Source of the DNA: Lithodes maja
Taxonomy: Eukaryota; Arthropoda; Malacostraca; Decapoda; Lithodidae
NCBI GenBank assembly: GCA_037953745.1
Contig: JBAKBP010003119.1
Location: 62,001-126,000 of the forward strand
Length of the DNA stretch: 64,000 bases
Direction: 5' to 3'
Part shown: piece by piece, positions 39,307-50,520 of the stretch
Layout: every line of letters starts with the position of its first letter
Numbering within the stretch: position 1 is the stretch's first letter
Notes under the pieces: generated by a model
Databases searched by the model: none
Seen by the model: only the letters and a program-made list of their open reading frames with translations
Told to the model about the DNA's origin: nothing
Translations under genes and position numbers: made by a program

Positions 39307-39540
39307 CTTAGAGGGGAGGTAGGTCGTTTTTCTAGACCCCCTTCCTTTTCCCTCATTATAGCACCATTAGTTTTAAGATTTTAAGACGTTCACCCCATTA
39401 GTTTGTTGATGTTAACACTTTTTGTCCCATTTCATTGTTAATATTAAGAGGTTTTGTGCTATTTAGGTGTCGATTCTCCTATAGCGAGCGATAGCGATAC
39501 TTTTGGATAAACCGGCCTTCAGCTGGGACTTTAAGCTACC
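39307..39540 (+). mobile_element. Family B MITE, truncated
   Basis: AGAGGGGAGGTAGGTCG at the left; TTAAGACGTTCACCCCATTAG, TTTAGGTGTCGATTC and CGGCCTTCAGC follow. It ends before the poly-C run at 39550-39561; the right half is missing. Confidence 0.55.
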
Positions 39541-39782
39541 ACGGTCTCCCCCCCCCCCCCCACACTGTCTTTAACCCCTCTCGCTCACTGTCCCCCCCTC
39601 CCCCCAGATATACAGTATGTACTTCCTAGTGCCCTGAACAATTTATCGGGCCAGAAGTTAATGACCTTTTAATTACTGGGCCACAAGTTAATGACCTTTT
39701 AATTATTGGACAGGAGCAACAAAGTATCGCACTACCCCTCACTAAACTAAGGTATTTATAATAGGCTGTGTCTCAGATATTG

Positions 39783-39813
<31 letters not shown>

Positions 39814-39951
39814 GTACACTTATATTACTTGTGATACTCTAATCACAGTCATATAGTTCATTGGTGTCTTAGAACCTGAATAACTATATAACTTTTGACT
39901 TGTATAATTGATACTCTTGTATATAAATAAAACTGACTGAAACATGCTTCC

Positions 39952-40165
39952 TTAATCCTTTCAAGATCCAAGACGCATTTCTTTTCTGTTTTCTGGTCAT
40001 TATTAGACGATTTTATTCAGATTAGGAAAAATATATGGAAGTCAGAGGGTTGATTGAGATAACCTTTACCATTTGAATACCCATATATCATTCCTAAGCT
40101 GCATAAAATCGTCTAATGATAGCCAAAATAAATTGCTAAAACGCGTCAGAGCTTCAAGGGGTTAA
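39952..40165. mobile_element. Family D MITE
   Basis: TTAATCCTTTCAAGATCCAAGACGC at the left, GCGTCAGAGCTTCAAGGGGTTAA at the right, TTAA at both ends, 214 bp. Arms GGTCATTATTAGACGATTTTATTC and GATTTTATGCAGC-type inverted partner are clear. Confidence 0.8.
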
Positions 40166-41020
40166 TAGCTCTCATCCAGTCAAGTACCTCTTTGTGAAAA
40201 CTGAAAATCCTTAATAATACAGGTGTAACACACACACAAACACACAAACACACACGCCCGGCTATGTTTTTGTTATGGTTTATATCCACATCTGGTCAAT
40301 TATCACGAAATATTTCCAATGGTGGAGAAAATAACAGAATATACCCCTAAATATAACCTAGAATTCACCCCGTATGCAAAACATCGATTACGTCTCCGGC
40401 TTGTTCAAATCCCCGGTCAGGCTTGGTATGCGAGGTGTTGGCTCTCCCACAGATCCACCACACTGTTTCCGTATGCATGGCTGTACCTCTTCCTCATATG
40501 CTACGATATTACGGCTACCAAGAGACGGTTTTATTGGGGTTTAGAAGGACCAGTTGAGCGTACAATTTTGTCTCATAGTCTCAAAGTTTCATCCCTGTCA
40601 ATTGAAATAGGGTTAACCATACTTAGCCCGAGGGGGATCTCTTTGCAGCTCCCCTATTTCGCTCCATTAATTTGGAGATTTTCATACGCTTCACCTCATT
40701 AGTCTGGCGATAATAACACGCTTCACCCCATTCAGGAAGCTCTAAAAAGACCCCCTCGGACCAAATAGGGTCAAGTCATTCCTGACATACAATCTTTAAA
40801 CATAAAAATATGAATAAATAACTAAAGACACTGATATGAAAGAGTTAAAACAGAGCTGGAAGAATATATAAGAAACAAGTGTAAGTCTTGTTCTTATCTT
40901 TTTAATTAAACGTGAGCTTGTGTTTTAAGGGTGCTGTAAATAATGAGTTAAAACGAGCTGCTTCTCTGTGAAGGTGATGATGGCTGGTATTACAAAGGGT
41001 GGCTGGGGAAAAGCAAGCAA
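40166..41020. other. Mostly unrecognised; one B-related fragment
   Basis: 40613-40796 begins TTAACCATACTTAGCCCGAGGGGG and shares TTTGGAGATTTT and TTCACCTCATTAGTCTGGCGAT with the B variant at 51130. The 127-codon frame at 40319-40702 has no recognisable domain. Confidence 0.4.
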
Positions 41021-41379
41021 CAATATATATATATATACTGTATATATACTGTATATATACTGTATATATATATATTTCTTAGTTTGCTTCCTAGACGTCC
41101 ATCAAGCTTTTATAAATTCCCCCTAGACCCCCCTTTCGAGATAAATGTGTACATTTTTCGGTAGAAAAAGCCGGGAACTCCTAAATTGCAGTCTCGCTAT
41201 CGCTCACCACGATAACATCGACACGCAAATGGCACGATAAGTCCTAAAATTGACACATGGATGGAGCGAAAAGCCATAACATCGCCAAACTACTGGGGCA
41301 AACGTCTTACAATGTCAAAACTGATGGGACTAAAAATGAGGAAGAAGGGGGACCAGAAAAACGACCCATCTCCCCTTAA
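41021..41379 (-). mobile_element. Family B MITE with (TA)n at its A-rich end
   Basis: Inverted B landmarks: TTTCTTAGTTTGCTTCCTAGACG, CCATCAAGCTTTTATAAA, CTCGCTATCGCTCACC, GACACGCAAATGGCACGATAAG, ending TCTCCCCTTAA at 41376-41379. The other end merges with (TA)n, as at 28902 and 47935. Confidence 0.65.
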
Positions 41380-41474
41380 GGAAATGTTAGTTCCAGGGAT
41401 GCAACCTTCTCAAGTTCTCTTAATTATACTTATTTGTTATTCAAAATCTTCAAGAGGGACTTAATGGTGATGAT

Positions 41475-41600
41475 GTATTCTCTCTCTCTCTCTCTCTCTC
41501 TTACACACACACAAACACACATTTTAACTTTTTCACATACACAGAGTCTCTCTCTCTCTCTCTCTCTCATACAAACACAGACACACATAATCTCTCACAC
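41475..41600. repeat. (CT)n and (CA)n microsatellites
   Basis: Short alternating CT and CA blocks. Confidence 0.85.
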
Positions 41601-41924
41601 ACAGGTAGAGAGAGTGGCAGAATGAGTGTGCGCTAGTGTGTGTGTGTGTTATTCACTCACTTGTTCGGCAAGGGGAATCCAGCAATGCGAGTTAAGCTCA
41701 TTATTATCGCGCCTCCTTAACTGGGAATGTATTGCGTGAAATGCATGTTAAGTGTTTATGTATCGTTTGAATGGCTGTGGATGTGTGTGTAGTCTGTATT
41801 TTATCCAATTGGCGACATTTGGAAACGAAGGCTTAGGGTTAATCTGTACGGTACCAGTCTCACCCGAAGGCTTAGGTTGACCAGTAGCTTAGGTTGACCA
41901 GTACGATACCCATCTCACCTTGTA

Positions 41925-42109
41925 ACCGATTACCAACCCCAGACGGGACGTCACAACTTCGTCCACTTATTCCAGGTTTCTATTTATGCTGCTAGGTGAA
42001 CAGAGGCTACACCGTTAAGAGACTTGCCCAAATGTCTCTTCCCCGCCCGGGTCTCGAACTCGGGACCTTCTGGTTGTGAGCCAGACGCGCTATCCGTTAC
42101 GCCACGGGG

Positions 42110-42115
<6 letters not shown>
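41925..42115 (-). mobile_element. tRNA-headed SINE, copy in unit 1
   Basis: The minus strand reads a tRNA-like head (TCCCCGTGGCGTAACGGATA, then CTGGCTCACAACCAG, then CCCGAGTTCGAGACCCGG, then CGGGGA) with six paired acceptor positions and a 7-base anticodon loop CTCACAA, anticodon CAC. Terminal and T-stem mismatches suggest a SINE head rather than a working tRNA-Val. The body (CTAGCAGC, AGGTGAACAGAGGC region) follows to about 41925. Confidence 0.6.
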
Positions 42116-42151
<36 letters not shown>

Positions 42152-42519
42152 TTGAGCGTGTGTATGTGTGTGCATGCTTGTGTGTGGTTATGTGTGTGTG
42201 TGTGTGTGTGTTACTCAGTCAGTTACTTAGTATTCGTCAAGGGGAATCCACGCAATGCGAGCTAAGCTCATTATTATTGCGCCTCCTTAACTGGGAATGT
42301 ATTGCGTGAAATGCATGTTAAGTGTTTTATGTACTGTTGGAATGGCTGTGGATGTGTGTATAGTCTGTATTTTAGCCAATTGGCGACATTGGAAACGAAG
42401 GCTTAGGGTGGATCTGTATGGTACCATTCTCACTATAGACGGTACCGTCTCGCCCGAAGGCTTAGGTAGCCATCAGCTTAGGTGAACCATATGATACCCA
42501 TCTCGCCTTGTACCATTTT

Positions 42520-42700
42520 TGCCAACCCCAGATGGGACGTCACAACGTCGTCCACTTATTCCAGGTACCTATTTACAGCTAGGTGAACTGAGGCTAACAC
42601 ATGAAAGGAGACAAGCCCAATTTGTCTCCGCCCGGCCGGGGATTGAACCCCCGACCCCTCGTGTGTGAGACGAGAGCTCTACCTACTAGGCTACGGGCTG
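42520..42700 (-). mobile_element. tRNA-headed SINE, copy in unit 2
   Basis: Minus strand: GCCCGTAGCCTAGTAGGTAG, CTCGTCTCACACACGAG and CGGGGGTTCAATCCCCG. The anticodon stem and T stem pair fully and the loop again gives CAC. The first five acceptor pairs match CGGGC, the inner two do not. The head differs from unit 1 while the bodies (CTATTTACAGCTAGGTGAAC) are alike. Confidence 0.6.
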
Positions 42701-42758
42701 TGTGTGTGTGTGTGTGTGCGTTTGAGCGTGTGTATGTGTGTGCATGCTTGTGTGTGGT

Positions 42759-42809
<51 letters not shown>

Positions 42810-42950
42810 TTGAGCGAGTGTTTGTGCGTATGTGTGTGATCGAACGCACGACTAGAGGCGGGGTTCGATTATTTGGATTCGAATTGTATAAGTGGATCAT
42901 CAGCTTGTAAGGGTGGTAACAAGGAGAGAGAGAGAGTGTTATATAGTAGC

Positions 42951-42953
<3 letters not shown>

Positions 42954-43002
<49 letters not shown>

Positions 43003-43282
43003 TGTGTGTGTGTGTGTTGTGTATATACAGTATATATATGAATGGCGTTCATCTATTTCCGTGTCATATTTGTTTAACCCTTTCTCCCTCCAGTAACGTA
43101 GCACGGGACACGGCTAGCTCATTAAATATACCCGCCCCGATAAACACCGGAAAAACAGACAACATCGTGTTTACGTAGTTTATAATGCTCGAGATTTTAT
43201 ATTAAGAGCTTTTTGGTTTTGTCTTTCTGCACATAATGACAAGAATGATGTTGATATTACTAATTAAGATGATAATTATACA

Positions 43283-43336
<54 letters not shown>

Positions 43337-43338
43337 TG

Positions 43339-43398
<60 letters not shown>
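42954..43398. repeat. (TA)n, (GA)n and (TG)n microsatellites
   Basis: (TA)n at 42954-42989 passing into GA and TG blocks, then two (TA)n tracts at 43286-43335 and 43341-43398. Confidence 0.9.
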
Positions 43399-43524
43399 TG
43401 CAGAGCTGCCCAGCGTCGCTCGTGTAAAAGAATATTAGCTAAATGGTCAAGGTGTGACTTACCTGACTATGACCTAATCAGACATAAACAATTGGTGTGT
43501 CGGTCTAAATAACCTTTGGGTTGA

Positions 43525-43690
43525 TTAATTCCTTCTGTACCGGCGCCGTCCGTTTAACTTTATTCTGGCTACTTTTAGACGATTTTAGTCAGTTTATAAA
43601 GGACCTTTAGCAATTAATAGGCTTCGAACTATCTCACTTAACTTCTTTTCACTAGCACATATCCTTCCAAAGCTTCAAAAATATAGAATC
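43525..43690. mobile_element. Family E MITE, partial
   Basis: TTAATTCCTTCTGTACCGGCGCCGTCCG at the left, then TTATTCTGGCTACTTTTAGACGATTTTAG and CTTCGAACTATCTCACTTAAC. The right third is degraded. Confidence 0.6.
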
Positions 43691-43699
43691 TAATAAATA

Positions 43700-44204
43700 A
43701 GAAAACAAAAACACACACACACCCTGAATAGAAAATGCGAGTACAGAGAAAATCAGACACAAAGAAGTACTATATAGACCTGAGAATATAACTTAATATC
43801 AGTTGACATTTACAAAATACAATATATCTTTTTCCCTTTGACCCAGTTCTTGTTCACCTTTCCCTTTATAATTGGCTAATGTGACTTTCAGGTCGACAAT
43901 TTTTTCATCATGGCAAATTGAAATATTGAATTAAACTCATGCAAAATATTATTGACATTACTTTTATTTGTTTGTTTGTTGTTAAGGAAGGATGGGGCGT
44001 GGGAAGCTGAAGTGGAGGGTTAAATGGTGTGTGTGTGGGCGTGTGTGTGGGTGTGGGCGTGTGGGTGGGTGTGGGGGTGGGGGTAGGGGGGAGTGTGTGT
44101 AAGAGATATATTTGCGCATCACTAAATTCACAATTGTTGTATTATTCAAAACCCTTGTAACATATATTTCATCAAATAACTAAGATCTTCATGTAATTAT
44201 CAAC

Positions 44205-44208
<4 letters not shown>
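43700..44208. other. Stretch without recognised gene
   Basis: AT-rich, with a (GTGTGGGC)-type G/T-rich patch at 44025-44100. No coding potential identified. Confidence 0.4.

Positions 44209-44266
<58 letters not shown>
44209..44266. repeat. (TA)n microsatellite
   Basis: Alternating TA. Confidence 0.9.
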
Positions 44267-44271
<5 letters not shown>

Positions 44272-44432
44272 CCATAAAATACTTAAATTTCGAAATGCAA
44301 GGTTTTTACAGAATAATATAAAAAAAGTGTCACACGAATAAGCAAAGCCAAATCCTTTCCCATTCTGTTGTGTTAAGCCTTTTTCGTATTGCGATGCTTT
44401 TCTACATATTGTATCTGTAGCATTAGACAACT

Positions 44433-44575
44433 ATTTACTAATTAATATGGATCTACGGGAATTAAAACGATTAAGGCAATTTCTATTAACCCCTGGCTCC
44501 CAAGTCGTCTAAATATAGCTAAAATGAAATAAATAGACATCACCGAAACAGAGAGGGTTGAGCTATCACACCCTC
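44433..44575. mobile_element. Family E MITE fragment
   Basis: TTAACCCCTGGCTCCCAAGTCGTCTAAATATAGC and ATAGACATCACCGAAACAGAGAGGGTTGA correspond to the right half of E. The TTAA end is mutated to TTGA. Confidence 0.5.
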
Positions 44576-44689
44576 CCTTATAATTATTTCCTTCCCTTTC
44601 GACAGACGATCGTGAAATATGCATAGACAAGCTGCTTTACCATTTTTAAGCCCTGAGGGAGTAAACTTAAGCCGAGGGTGAGGGCTGGC

Positions 44690-44850
44690 TTTTGTTAGAC
44701 GGGTAAAAGTGTAGATCGGGGTGGGGTGAGGGTGGAAGGTGAAAGGGTGGAAGGGTGTGGGTGAGGAAGGAAGGGTGAAGGTGAGGAGGGGTGAGGGAGG
44801 GAGGGTGATGGAAGGATGAGGGAGGAAGGGTGAGGGTGAGGATGAGCTAT
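44690..44850. repeat. G-rich GGGTGARGG low-complexity block
   Basis: Irregular repetition of GGGTGAGGGTGGAAGG-type words with strong purine bias. G-quadruplex potential on the plus strand is possible. Confidence 0.7.
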
Positions 44851-44861
44851 GTTGGAAAATA

Positions 44862-45295
44862 TTAACCTTCTGAAGATTATGACGCATTTTGACAGTTTAT
44901 TCTGGCTATCATTAGACGATTATATACAACTATAGGAATGATCTGTGGATAGTATAAGGGTAGAAATGATCTCAATTAACCCTCTGACTTCCATGTACCC
45001 TTGTTATTCTAAATAAAATCGTCGAATAATAGCCAGAACACATAAAATAAATGCGCAATCCTTACAATTCCCATAGATCCTTCCCAAACTGTACAAATGC
45101 GTCTAATAAATAACCAGAATAAACTGTACAAATGCGTCTAATAAATAACCAGAATAAACTGTCCAATGCGTCTAATAAATAACCAGAATAAACTGTCAAA
45201 ATGCGTCTAATAAATAACCAGAATAAACTGTCAAATGCGTCTAATAAATAACCAGAATAAACTGTCGAAATGCGTCATAATCTTCAAAGGGTTAA
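44862..45295. mobile_element. Family D MITE with an internal tandem array
   Basis: TTAACCTTCTGAAGATTATGACGC at the left and GCGTCATAATCTTCAAAGGGTTAA at the right form a clean 24-bp inverted repeat, TTAA at both ends. Normal D sequence runs to 45085, then about five copies of a 35-bp unit, then the end. Ordinary D copies are about 215 bp, so the growth is explained mainly by the array and an extra left portion. Confidence 0.8.
45086..45259. repeat. 35-bp array within a D element, about 5 copies
   Basis: Unit AACTGTACAAATGCGTCTAA plus TAAATAACCAGAATA, 33-35 bp. It equals the D right-arm segment between the CCAGAATAAACTGTCAAAATGCGTC landmarks. Confidence 0.9.
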
Positions 45296-45469
45296 GGGTA
45301 AGAAGGGTGAGGCTAGCTAATTCGAGGGCTGCGACAGGGAAGGGGAAGCTAGGGTGATTGTGAAGATGAAACTATAGAGGGGCGCCGACTGAAAGGCAAG
45401 GGCACCTGAATGAGCGCTAGCTAGGGCAGGGCTGAGGGGAGAATCGGTCGGGTTTTTCTTTGTCTCGGG

Positions 45470-45762
45470 AATGTAAAATGGATAGATAGATACATACATG
45501 GATGGAAATATGGATGGATGGATAGATAGATAGCTGGATTGATAGGGAGATGGATGGAAAGAAGGAGAGATGGATGGAAATATGAAGAGAGATAGATAGA
45601 TATACTGTATGTAAAGAAAGATAGATATATAGATAGATAGATATAGATAGATAAATAGATATTTAGATGGATAGACATACAGTATCAAAAAACTTGAATG
45701 AGCATTGGAACAGAGTTGGGAAATTAGTTGTTTTTCTTTTACTAATTTTTGTTATGCGTGTG

Positions 45763-45840
<78 letters not shown>
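45470..45840. repeat. (GATA/GGAT)n and (GA)n microsatellites
   Basis: Interrupted GATA and GGAT runs at 45478-45680 and pure (GA)n at 45766-45838. Confidence 0.9.
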
Positions 45841-45841
<1 letters not shown>

Positions 45842-45964
45842 CAACTGTCTAAACTAATGTGTGATATGTATGCAATAATGTATGATATGACCGTAAGATG
45901 AAAATTGGAAAATATGAAAGTAATGAATATTTGTGTGTGTGTTGGTAGAGCGTTTTAGAGCGTC

Positions 45965-46211
45965 TAGCCCATACAGTACCAGGAACATCCTTTTCATCGT
46001 ATTCTGGCAACTATTAGACGATTTGATTAAGCTTAGGAAGGACCTCTAGCAATAATATGGCTTCAAAATATCTCAACCAACCCTTTCAACTACCACAGAT
46101 CCTTCCCTAGCTGCATAATATCGTCTAATTATAACTAGAATACAATATAACACACGTCGCTGGTACTCAAAGGGTTAATATAACACACGTCGCTGGTACT
46201 CAAAGGGTTAA
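45965..46211. mobile_element. Family E MITE with duplicated right end
   Basis: CCATACAGTACCAGGAACATCC at the left, D/E centre (CTATTAGACGATTTGATTAAGC), and ACACGTCGCTGGTACTCAAAGGGTTAA at the right. The last 33 bp (ATATAACACACGTCGCTGG to GGGTTAA) are repeated in tandem, TTAA at 46175 and 46208. Confidence 0.65.
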
Positions 46212-46837
46212 GAGCGCTTTACAGCGTTATAAAAATAGATTTGCTGAACATACAGTAATTATAATGGTCCTGTCTACAAAAGGGGAATTGTGAACAATGA
46301 ATTTATCGTTTAAATAGTTCTTATCTGTACTGAATAGCGTTACAATAAACAGGATTCTGAAACTATGTAAACTCGAGGGGTACTTGAGAGAGCGTGTATC
46401 TCCGCCTGCGCTGGTGGAGGTATACGCTCTATCGATTGCCTCCTAAGTGAAACAACTTCTTATTTTGCACATATACAGATTATCTGCCCCCAAATTTCGT
46501 GGAAGACGGTTCACAACATTTTGAGATATCTTCTTCACGGACAAACGGAAAAACGGACAGAAAAACAAACGGAGACAGAAACACAGAAACATAACATTCT
46601 CCAATTTCGTGGCGGAGGTATACATGGGTGTTCAAATTTGCGATTAAAAACTGCTAGATATATCACTAACGCCCATTTTTACCTACATTAAAATTACAAA
46701 CTCGCTCTCTCTCTTCCTTTTTGTCTGACTTTTGCCACTTCCCCTTTCCCTCTCTCCACATTTACATATATGCAGTAGCAGTTCCTCCCCACCCTCTCTC
46801 TCTCTCTCTCTCTCAACCTGTCCTGTGTTCTCTAGGT
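46212..46837. other. Stretch without recognised gene
   Basis: No family recognised. AACGGAAAAACGGACAGAAAAAC at 46543-46566 is a small internal repeat. Confidence 0.4.
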
Positions 46838-47125
46838 GTTCTGTTGGTGTTCTGTTGGTGTTCTCTCTGTGTTCTGTTGGTGTTCTCTCGGTGTTCTTTC
46901 TTGGTGTTCTCTTGGTTTTCTCTCGGTGTTCTTTCGGTGTTCTCTCGGTGTTCTCTTCGTGTTATCTCGGTGTTCTCTCGGTGTTCTCTTGGTGTTTCCT
47001 CGGTGTTCTCTTCGTGTTATCTCGGTGTTCTCTTGGTGGTTTCTCGGTGTTATCTCGGTGTTCTATTGGTGTTCTCTAGGTGTTCTCTCGGTGTTCTCTA
47101 GGTGTTCTCTCGGTGTTCTCTGTAA
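46838..47125. repeat. 11-bp GTGTTCTCTCG minisatellite
   Basis: About 26 diverged copies of GTGTTCTCTYG, with length variants of 11 and 12. Open frames here (VFSRCSLGVL repeats) are by-products. Confidence 0.9.
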
Positions 47126-47213
47126 TATTTCTCTTCTCATATATTACATGTAATATTTGTAAACTAAATAATGTCAGATGAATCCGCTACATCCTGATTC
47201 CGCAACATCCCGT

Positions 47214-47584
47214 TTTAAGGAGGTAGAGCTTGGTTTTTATGGCTCCCTTCTCCCTTGTGCTTAGCCCCATTAGTTTTCAGATTTTAAGACGTTCGGCCCA
47301 TTAGTTTGGCGATTTTAACACCTTTAGCTCCATGTCTTGTCAATTTTAAGACCTATCGTGCCATTTAAGTGTATTTTTTTTTCCTGGCGAGCGATGGCGG
47401 GCCTGTAATTATATGAGAAACCGTCCTTTGGCCGGGATATTTTTCTACCGAAAAATGTACAAATCTATCTCGAGGGGGAGTCTAGCGGGTGTTTTTCTAA
47501 GTTTGAGGGAGGTCTTGCAAGGAAACTAAAAAATAAATGAATAAATTAATTAATAGACCAACAAATCAGCCACTAGCCCCTTAA
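47214..47584 (+). mobile_element. Family B MITE
   Basis: TTAAGGAGGTAGAGCTTGG at the left to AGCCACTAGCCCCTTAA at the right; GGCGAGCGATGGCGGGCC core, CCGTCCTTTGGCCGG hairpin region and GGGGGAGTCTAGCGGG are present. Confidence 0.75.
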
Positions 47585-47752
47585 ACAATCTCACAGTGCA
47601 AGAGCCACCCCAGTTGGTAGCGGAAACTCGGCAGGTTCACTTTGTTCATTTTGGCTCTGTTAACAACTTTGGTCTTAGTGTTCAATGTCGTGGAGGCAGC
47701 CGTTTAGGAGGATTAGTGCGTCAAAGGTTCCGGAGATGATATGTTATGACTT

Positions 47753-47927
47753 TTCGTCCCATTAATTTGTCAATTTTATCTTTCCTAGCGACCGAAAGCG
47801 AGCCTGCAATGTTTTGACCAGGGCATAATTTTGTCTACCGAAAATGCACAAATATATTTCGAAAGGGGGGGTCTTGGGGTTATTATATTAAGCTTGATGG
47901 AGGTGACGTCTAGGCAAACAAAAAGAA

Positions 47928-48016
<89 letters not shown>

Positions 48017-48145
48017 AACTTACCTTTGCGATTAAGAGACAATTTGTAAATATGATCTAAATCTTTGGCATAACAAAAAACTTAACTTACCTTCGCGATT
48101 AAGAGACAATTTGCATATAAGATCTAAATCCTTGGCATAACATCT
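47753..48145 (+). mobile_element. Family B fragment, (TA)n, poly(A) and a 63-bp duplication
   Basis: B landmarks at 47753-47935 end in AAAGAAAAT followed by (TA)n (47934-47979) and poly(A) (47981-48014). Next is a tandem pair of 63-bp units with AACTTACCTTYGCGATTAAG (about 48017 and 48081). Confidence 0.6.
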
Positions 48146-48244
48146 TACTAAGGGGATTTGCTGTTGATGTGTTTTTAATGACCAGGACTTTTATTCCTGG
48201 TCTTGAGTCTTATGATTAACGAGAGACGCAAGATAAATTAGCCT

Positions 48245-48516
48245 TTAAGGGGGTAGTACTCGCTTATTATGGACCCCCTTCTCCCTCATGTTTAGCATAT
48301 TAGTTTTGAGATTTTAAGAATATCGTGTCGTTAGTTCGTCGATTTTAAGATCGTTCGCCCCCATTGCTTCGTCAATGTTAAAACCTTCCGTGCAATTTAT
48401 TCTTGGCGAGCGATAGCTAGCCTGTAATTTTAGAAGGAACCGGCCTTCGGCCGGGAAATTTTTCTACCGAAAAATGTACAAATTCATAGACCAACGACCA
48501 AGCACTACCCCCTTAA
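48245..48516 (+). mobile_element. Family B MITE, internally shortened
   Basis: TTAAGGGGGTAGTACTCGC to AAGCACTACCCCCTTAA with TTAA at both ends. The stretch between AAAATGTACAAATTCATAGACC lacks the usual GGGGGTCTAGGGGG part, so about 90 bp are deleted. Confidence 0.85.
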
Positions 48517-48542
48517 CAGTATTGCTATTGCTCAACATCTTC

Positions 48543-48546
<4 letters not shown>

Positions 48547-48585
<39 letters not shown>
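48547..48585. repeat. (GA)n microsatellite
   Basis: Pure GA. Confidence 0.9.
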
Positions 48586-48586
<1 letters not shown>

Positions 48587-48960
48587 CTCTCACTACACCA
48601 CCGTTGATGCCATCGTAATCCCTTGTGTAATCTTCATCCACGAGTCGATCTCAAGTCAGCGATTATAGTAGGCCTATCACTCAAAAGTATTGGAAAACAA
48701 GAAAACGATTAATTATTGGCTCCTCAAAATTAACGAACATGGTTTCAGTTTTCTTTTGGGTTCTGATAAACTTGGCGTGTGTCTTTGGGGAGGGGGAGAG
48801 AGGCCTTGGAGGGGGATGGGTGGAGGACGTAGGCAAGGGAGGGGTATTTGAGAAGGCGGGGGAATAGATAGGGAGTGGGTGGGTGAAGGACGTAGGAGGG
48901 GGATGGGTTAAAGGTGAGGGAGGGGAGGGGGACACAGGAGGACAAAGGGGTGATGATGCG

Positions 48961-50397
48961 ACAAGACAGGTCCTCACACTCCTATCCCAGATAACAGGGG
49001 ATCCTCAAGGGAATGGGGACGATAATAGGGAGGCCTGGTAGCTCTTGGGAGGGGAAGGGGGTGATAACTTGCGGGGAGGATTTGGGGCCCATGATGCGTG
49101 GGCAAGTGAAGGAGCCCATGGTCTGTTTCAAGGAGGGGAGGATCTCAAACTGCTTGGAGGCGGAGGAGGTGAAGTGGGAGGCAATGAGCCTATGGGGAGC
49201 TTAGCAGGGCTTTGGGGAGAACCGAGGGCCCAGGAACTCCTTGGGAACTTGGGAGAGGAGCTAGGGGAAGGAGGAAATATGGTAGTGACTGGAAATGAGG
49301 GTCGGGGAAACGCGGACCGGTTGACGACCCTTTATGAGGGGTAACCGCTTGAAAGGGTGTCTGTGGAAAAGGATGAGGCCTCAGAAAAAGAGGAACTTAA
49401 CGTGGATAAGGGTGCAAAAGACCAGGGCAAGGTTCCGAATGGGACGGAGCTGATCCAGAAAGGGCCCGGGCAGGTAAAATAAACCACAGCCCACCAAACC
49501 GGTTGGACAGTCTCATCCCAGATCCAGGGGGAAACGGAAGCGGCCCATTTGGAGGTTGTGGGGAGACATAATGGTCAGGTCATGATCACCCACCAACAAA
49601 GCCATAACCCCCAAGCAGAACGACAACTGTCTAACCCTTGCAATGGTTCCTCCTCTCTTGGGTCTCGATATACATCTCCTCCCTCTTCCACTCTTTCCAA
49701 AGGTTCTTCCTCTGTAAGGCCTCAGTCCACATCACGGCAGCCCACAGCAGCTCCGCAAACCAAAATAATGCTGCCTAGGCCATCTCCGCAAACCAAAACA
49801 TTGCTGTCTAGGCCATCCACTATACCGCAGGAACCCATAACTCCGAAAATCCCCGAATCGCCTTCCAAGCCTATAACACTGCCTCAAAAAACAATTGTTG
49901 TACCACAGAAACCCCTAATACTTCCAAAACCCCCAGTATTGGCGCCTAAACATTCTAGGCCTAAAGCGATACCTCAAGAGCCCAACAGTCGTCCACCACA
50001 AACTAAAAAATATCCCTGTGTAGATCCTAAGCCCAGACCACTTAGATCTCAGCCTACCACCCCACAGCCAGATGCTCCCGGAACATACCACATTACCCAT
50101 ATATCGCCAGTCAATACCACGGTAATAGTGCCCGTTCCTGAGCCTCGAAAGCGGAATCTACGAAGGCACGTCAACGCCATGCCCCAGAATGTAACTCGTC
50201 ATCCTCACCACACAGTCGCTCACCACACAGTCGGAGCTCCTCCCAACTGTCGGTGCCCTAAAGGTTGCCGGTGGGACGTCGTCAGGGAATCTGTGTTTAT
50301 CACGGCGGCGTTGGTCGTAATGGCAGTGTATTGTATCTTCGTCATCCTCTTGGTCTGTGGCTACCTAAAGGTGGAGATAAGGAGGAACTCGGGTTGA
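48961..50397 (+). pseudogene. Proline-rich protein frame with C-terminal membrane segment, three in-frame stops
   Basis: One reading frame stays open over about 480 codons apart from TAG at 49039, TAA at 49342 and TAA at 49480. The first part is Gly/Glu-rich (GGGGGEVGGNEP), then comes a short acidic Lys/Glu segment, then from about 49550 a long Pro/Lys/Thr-rich region (PQTKTLLSRPSTIPQEP). It ends with NTT and NVT glycosylation-type sites, a Cys pair (CRCPKGC) and a hydrophobic stretch (VFITAALVVMAVYCIFVILL) before a short basic tail. This looks like a single-pass membrane protein with a long stalk-like ectodomain. I do not recognise the family. The last 282 codons could be an intact exon, since CAG/GTAAAA at 49471-49480 could be a donor, but a decayed gene or retroelement envelope-like frame is equally possible. 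Confidence 0.4.
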
Positions 50398-50520
50398 TTT
50401 ATGGGCAATATTCTCTTGATTACTTGTACTTACTTTGGTTGATTTTATACGCTTTTATCTGTAATATGCTCTTAATAATATTCTTCTAATTAATGAAATG
50501 TATTTACTTGGGTTAGTTTA

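Larger units (their letters stand above)
41640..42832. repeat. Tandem duplication of about 0.6 kb
   Basis: Unit 1 (41640-42215) and unit 2 (42216-42832) share AATGCGAGYTAAGCTCATTATTATYG, CTCCTTAACTGGGAATGTATTG, ATTTTANCCAATTGGCGACATT, the SINE body and the (TG)n block with GTGTGCATGCTTGTGTGTGG. Unit 2 has a small internal addition near 42430 and a longer (TG)n. Within the tRNA-like head the two units differ strongly. Confidence 0.85.

Noticed and set aside
42050..42700. Functional tRNA-Val (CAC) genes
   Set aside because: Acceptor and T stems have mismatches, the heads are attached to a SINE body, and the copies are duplicated with it.
46721..47153. Cys/Val/Leu-rich frames of 105-126 codons resembling membrane proteins
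   Set aside because: They are translations of the 11-bp GTGTTCTCTCG repeat in three phases.
47584..47750. Possible small exon with hydrophobic FTLFILALLTTLVLVF
   Set aside because: There is no in-frame start, no acceptor or donor of quality, and the strand choice is ambiguous.
48015..48145. Duplicated splice-donor-like string (minus-strand AAG/GTAAGT) suggesting an exon
   Set aside because: The presumed exon sequence has stops in two frames and no domain; a 63-bp tandem duplication next to poly(A) explains it.
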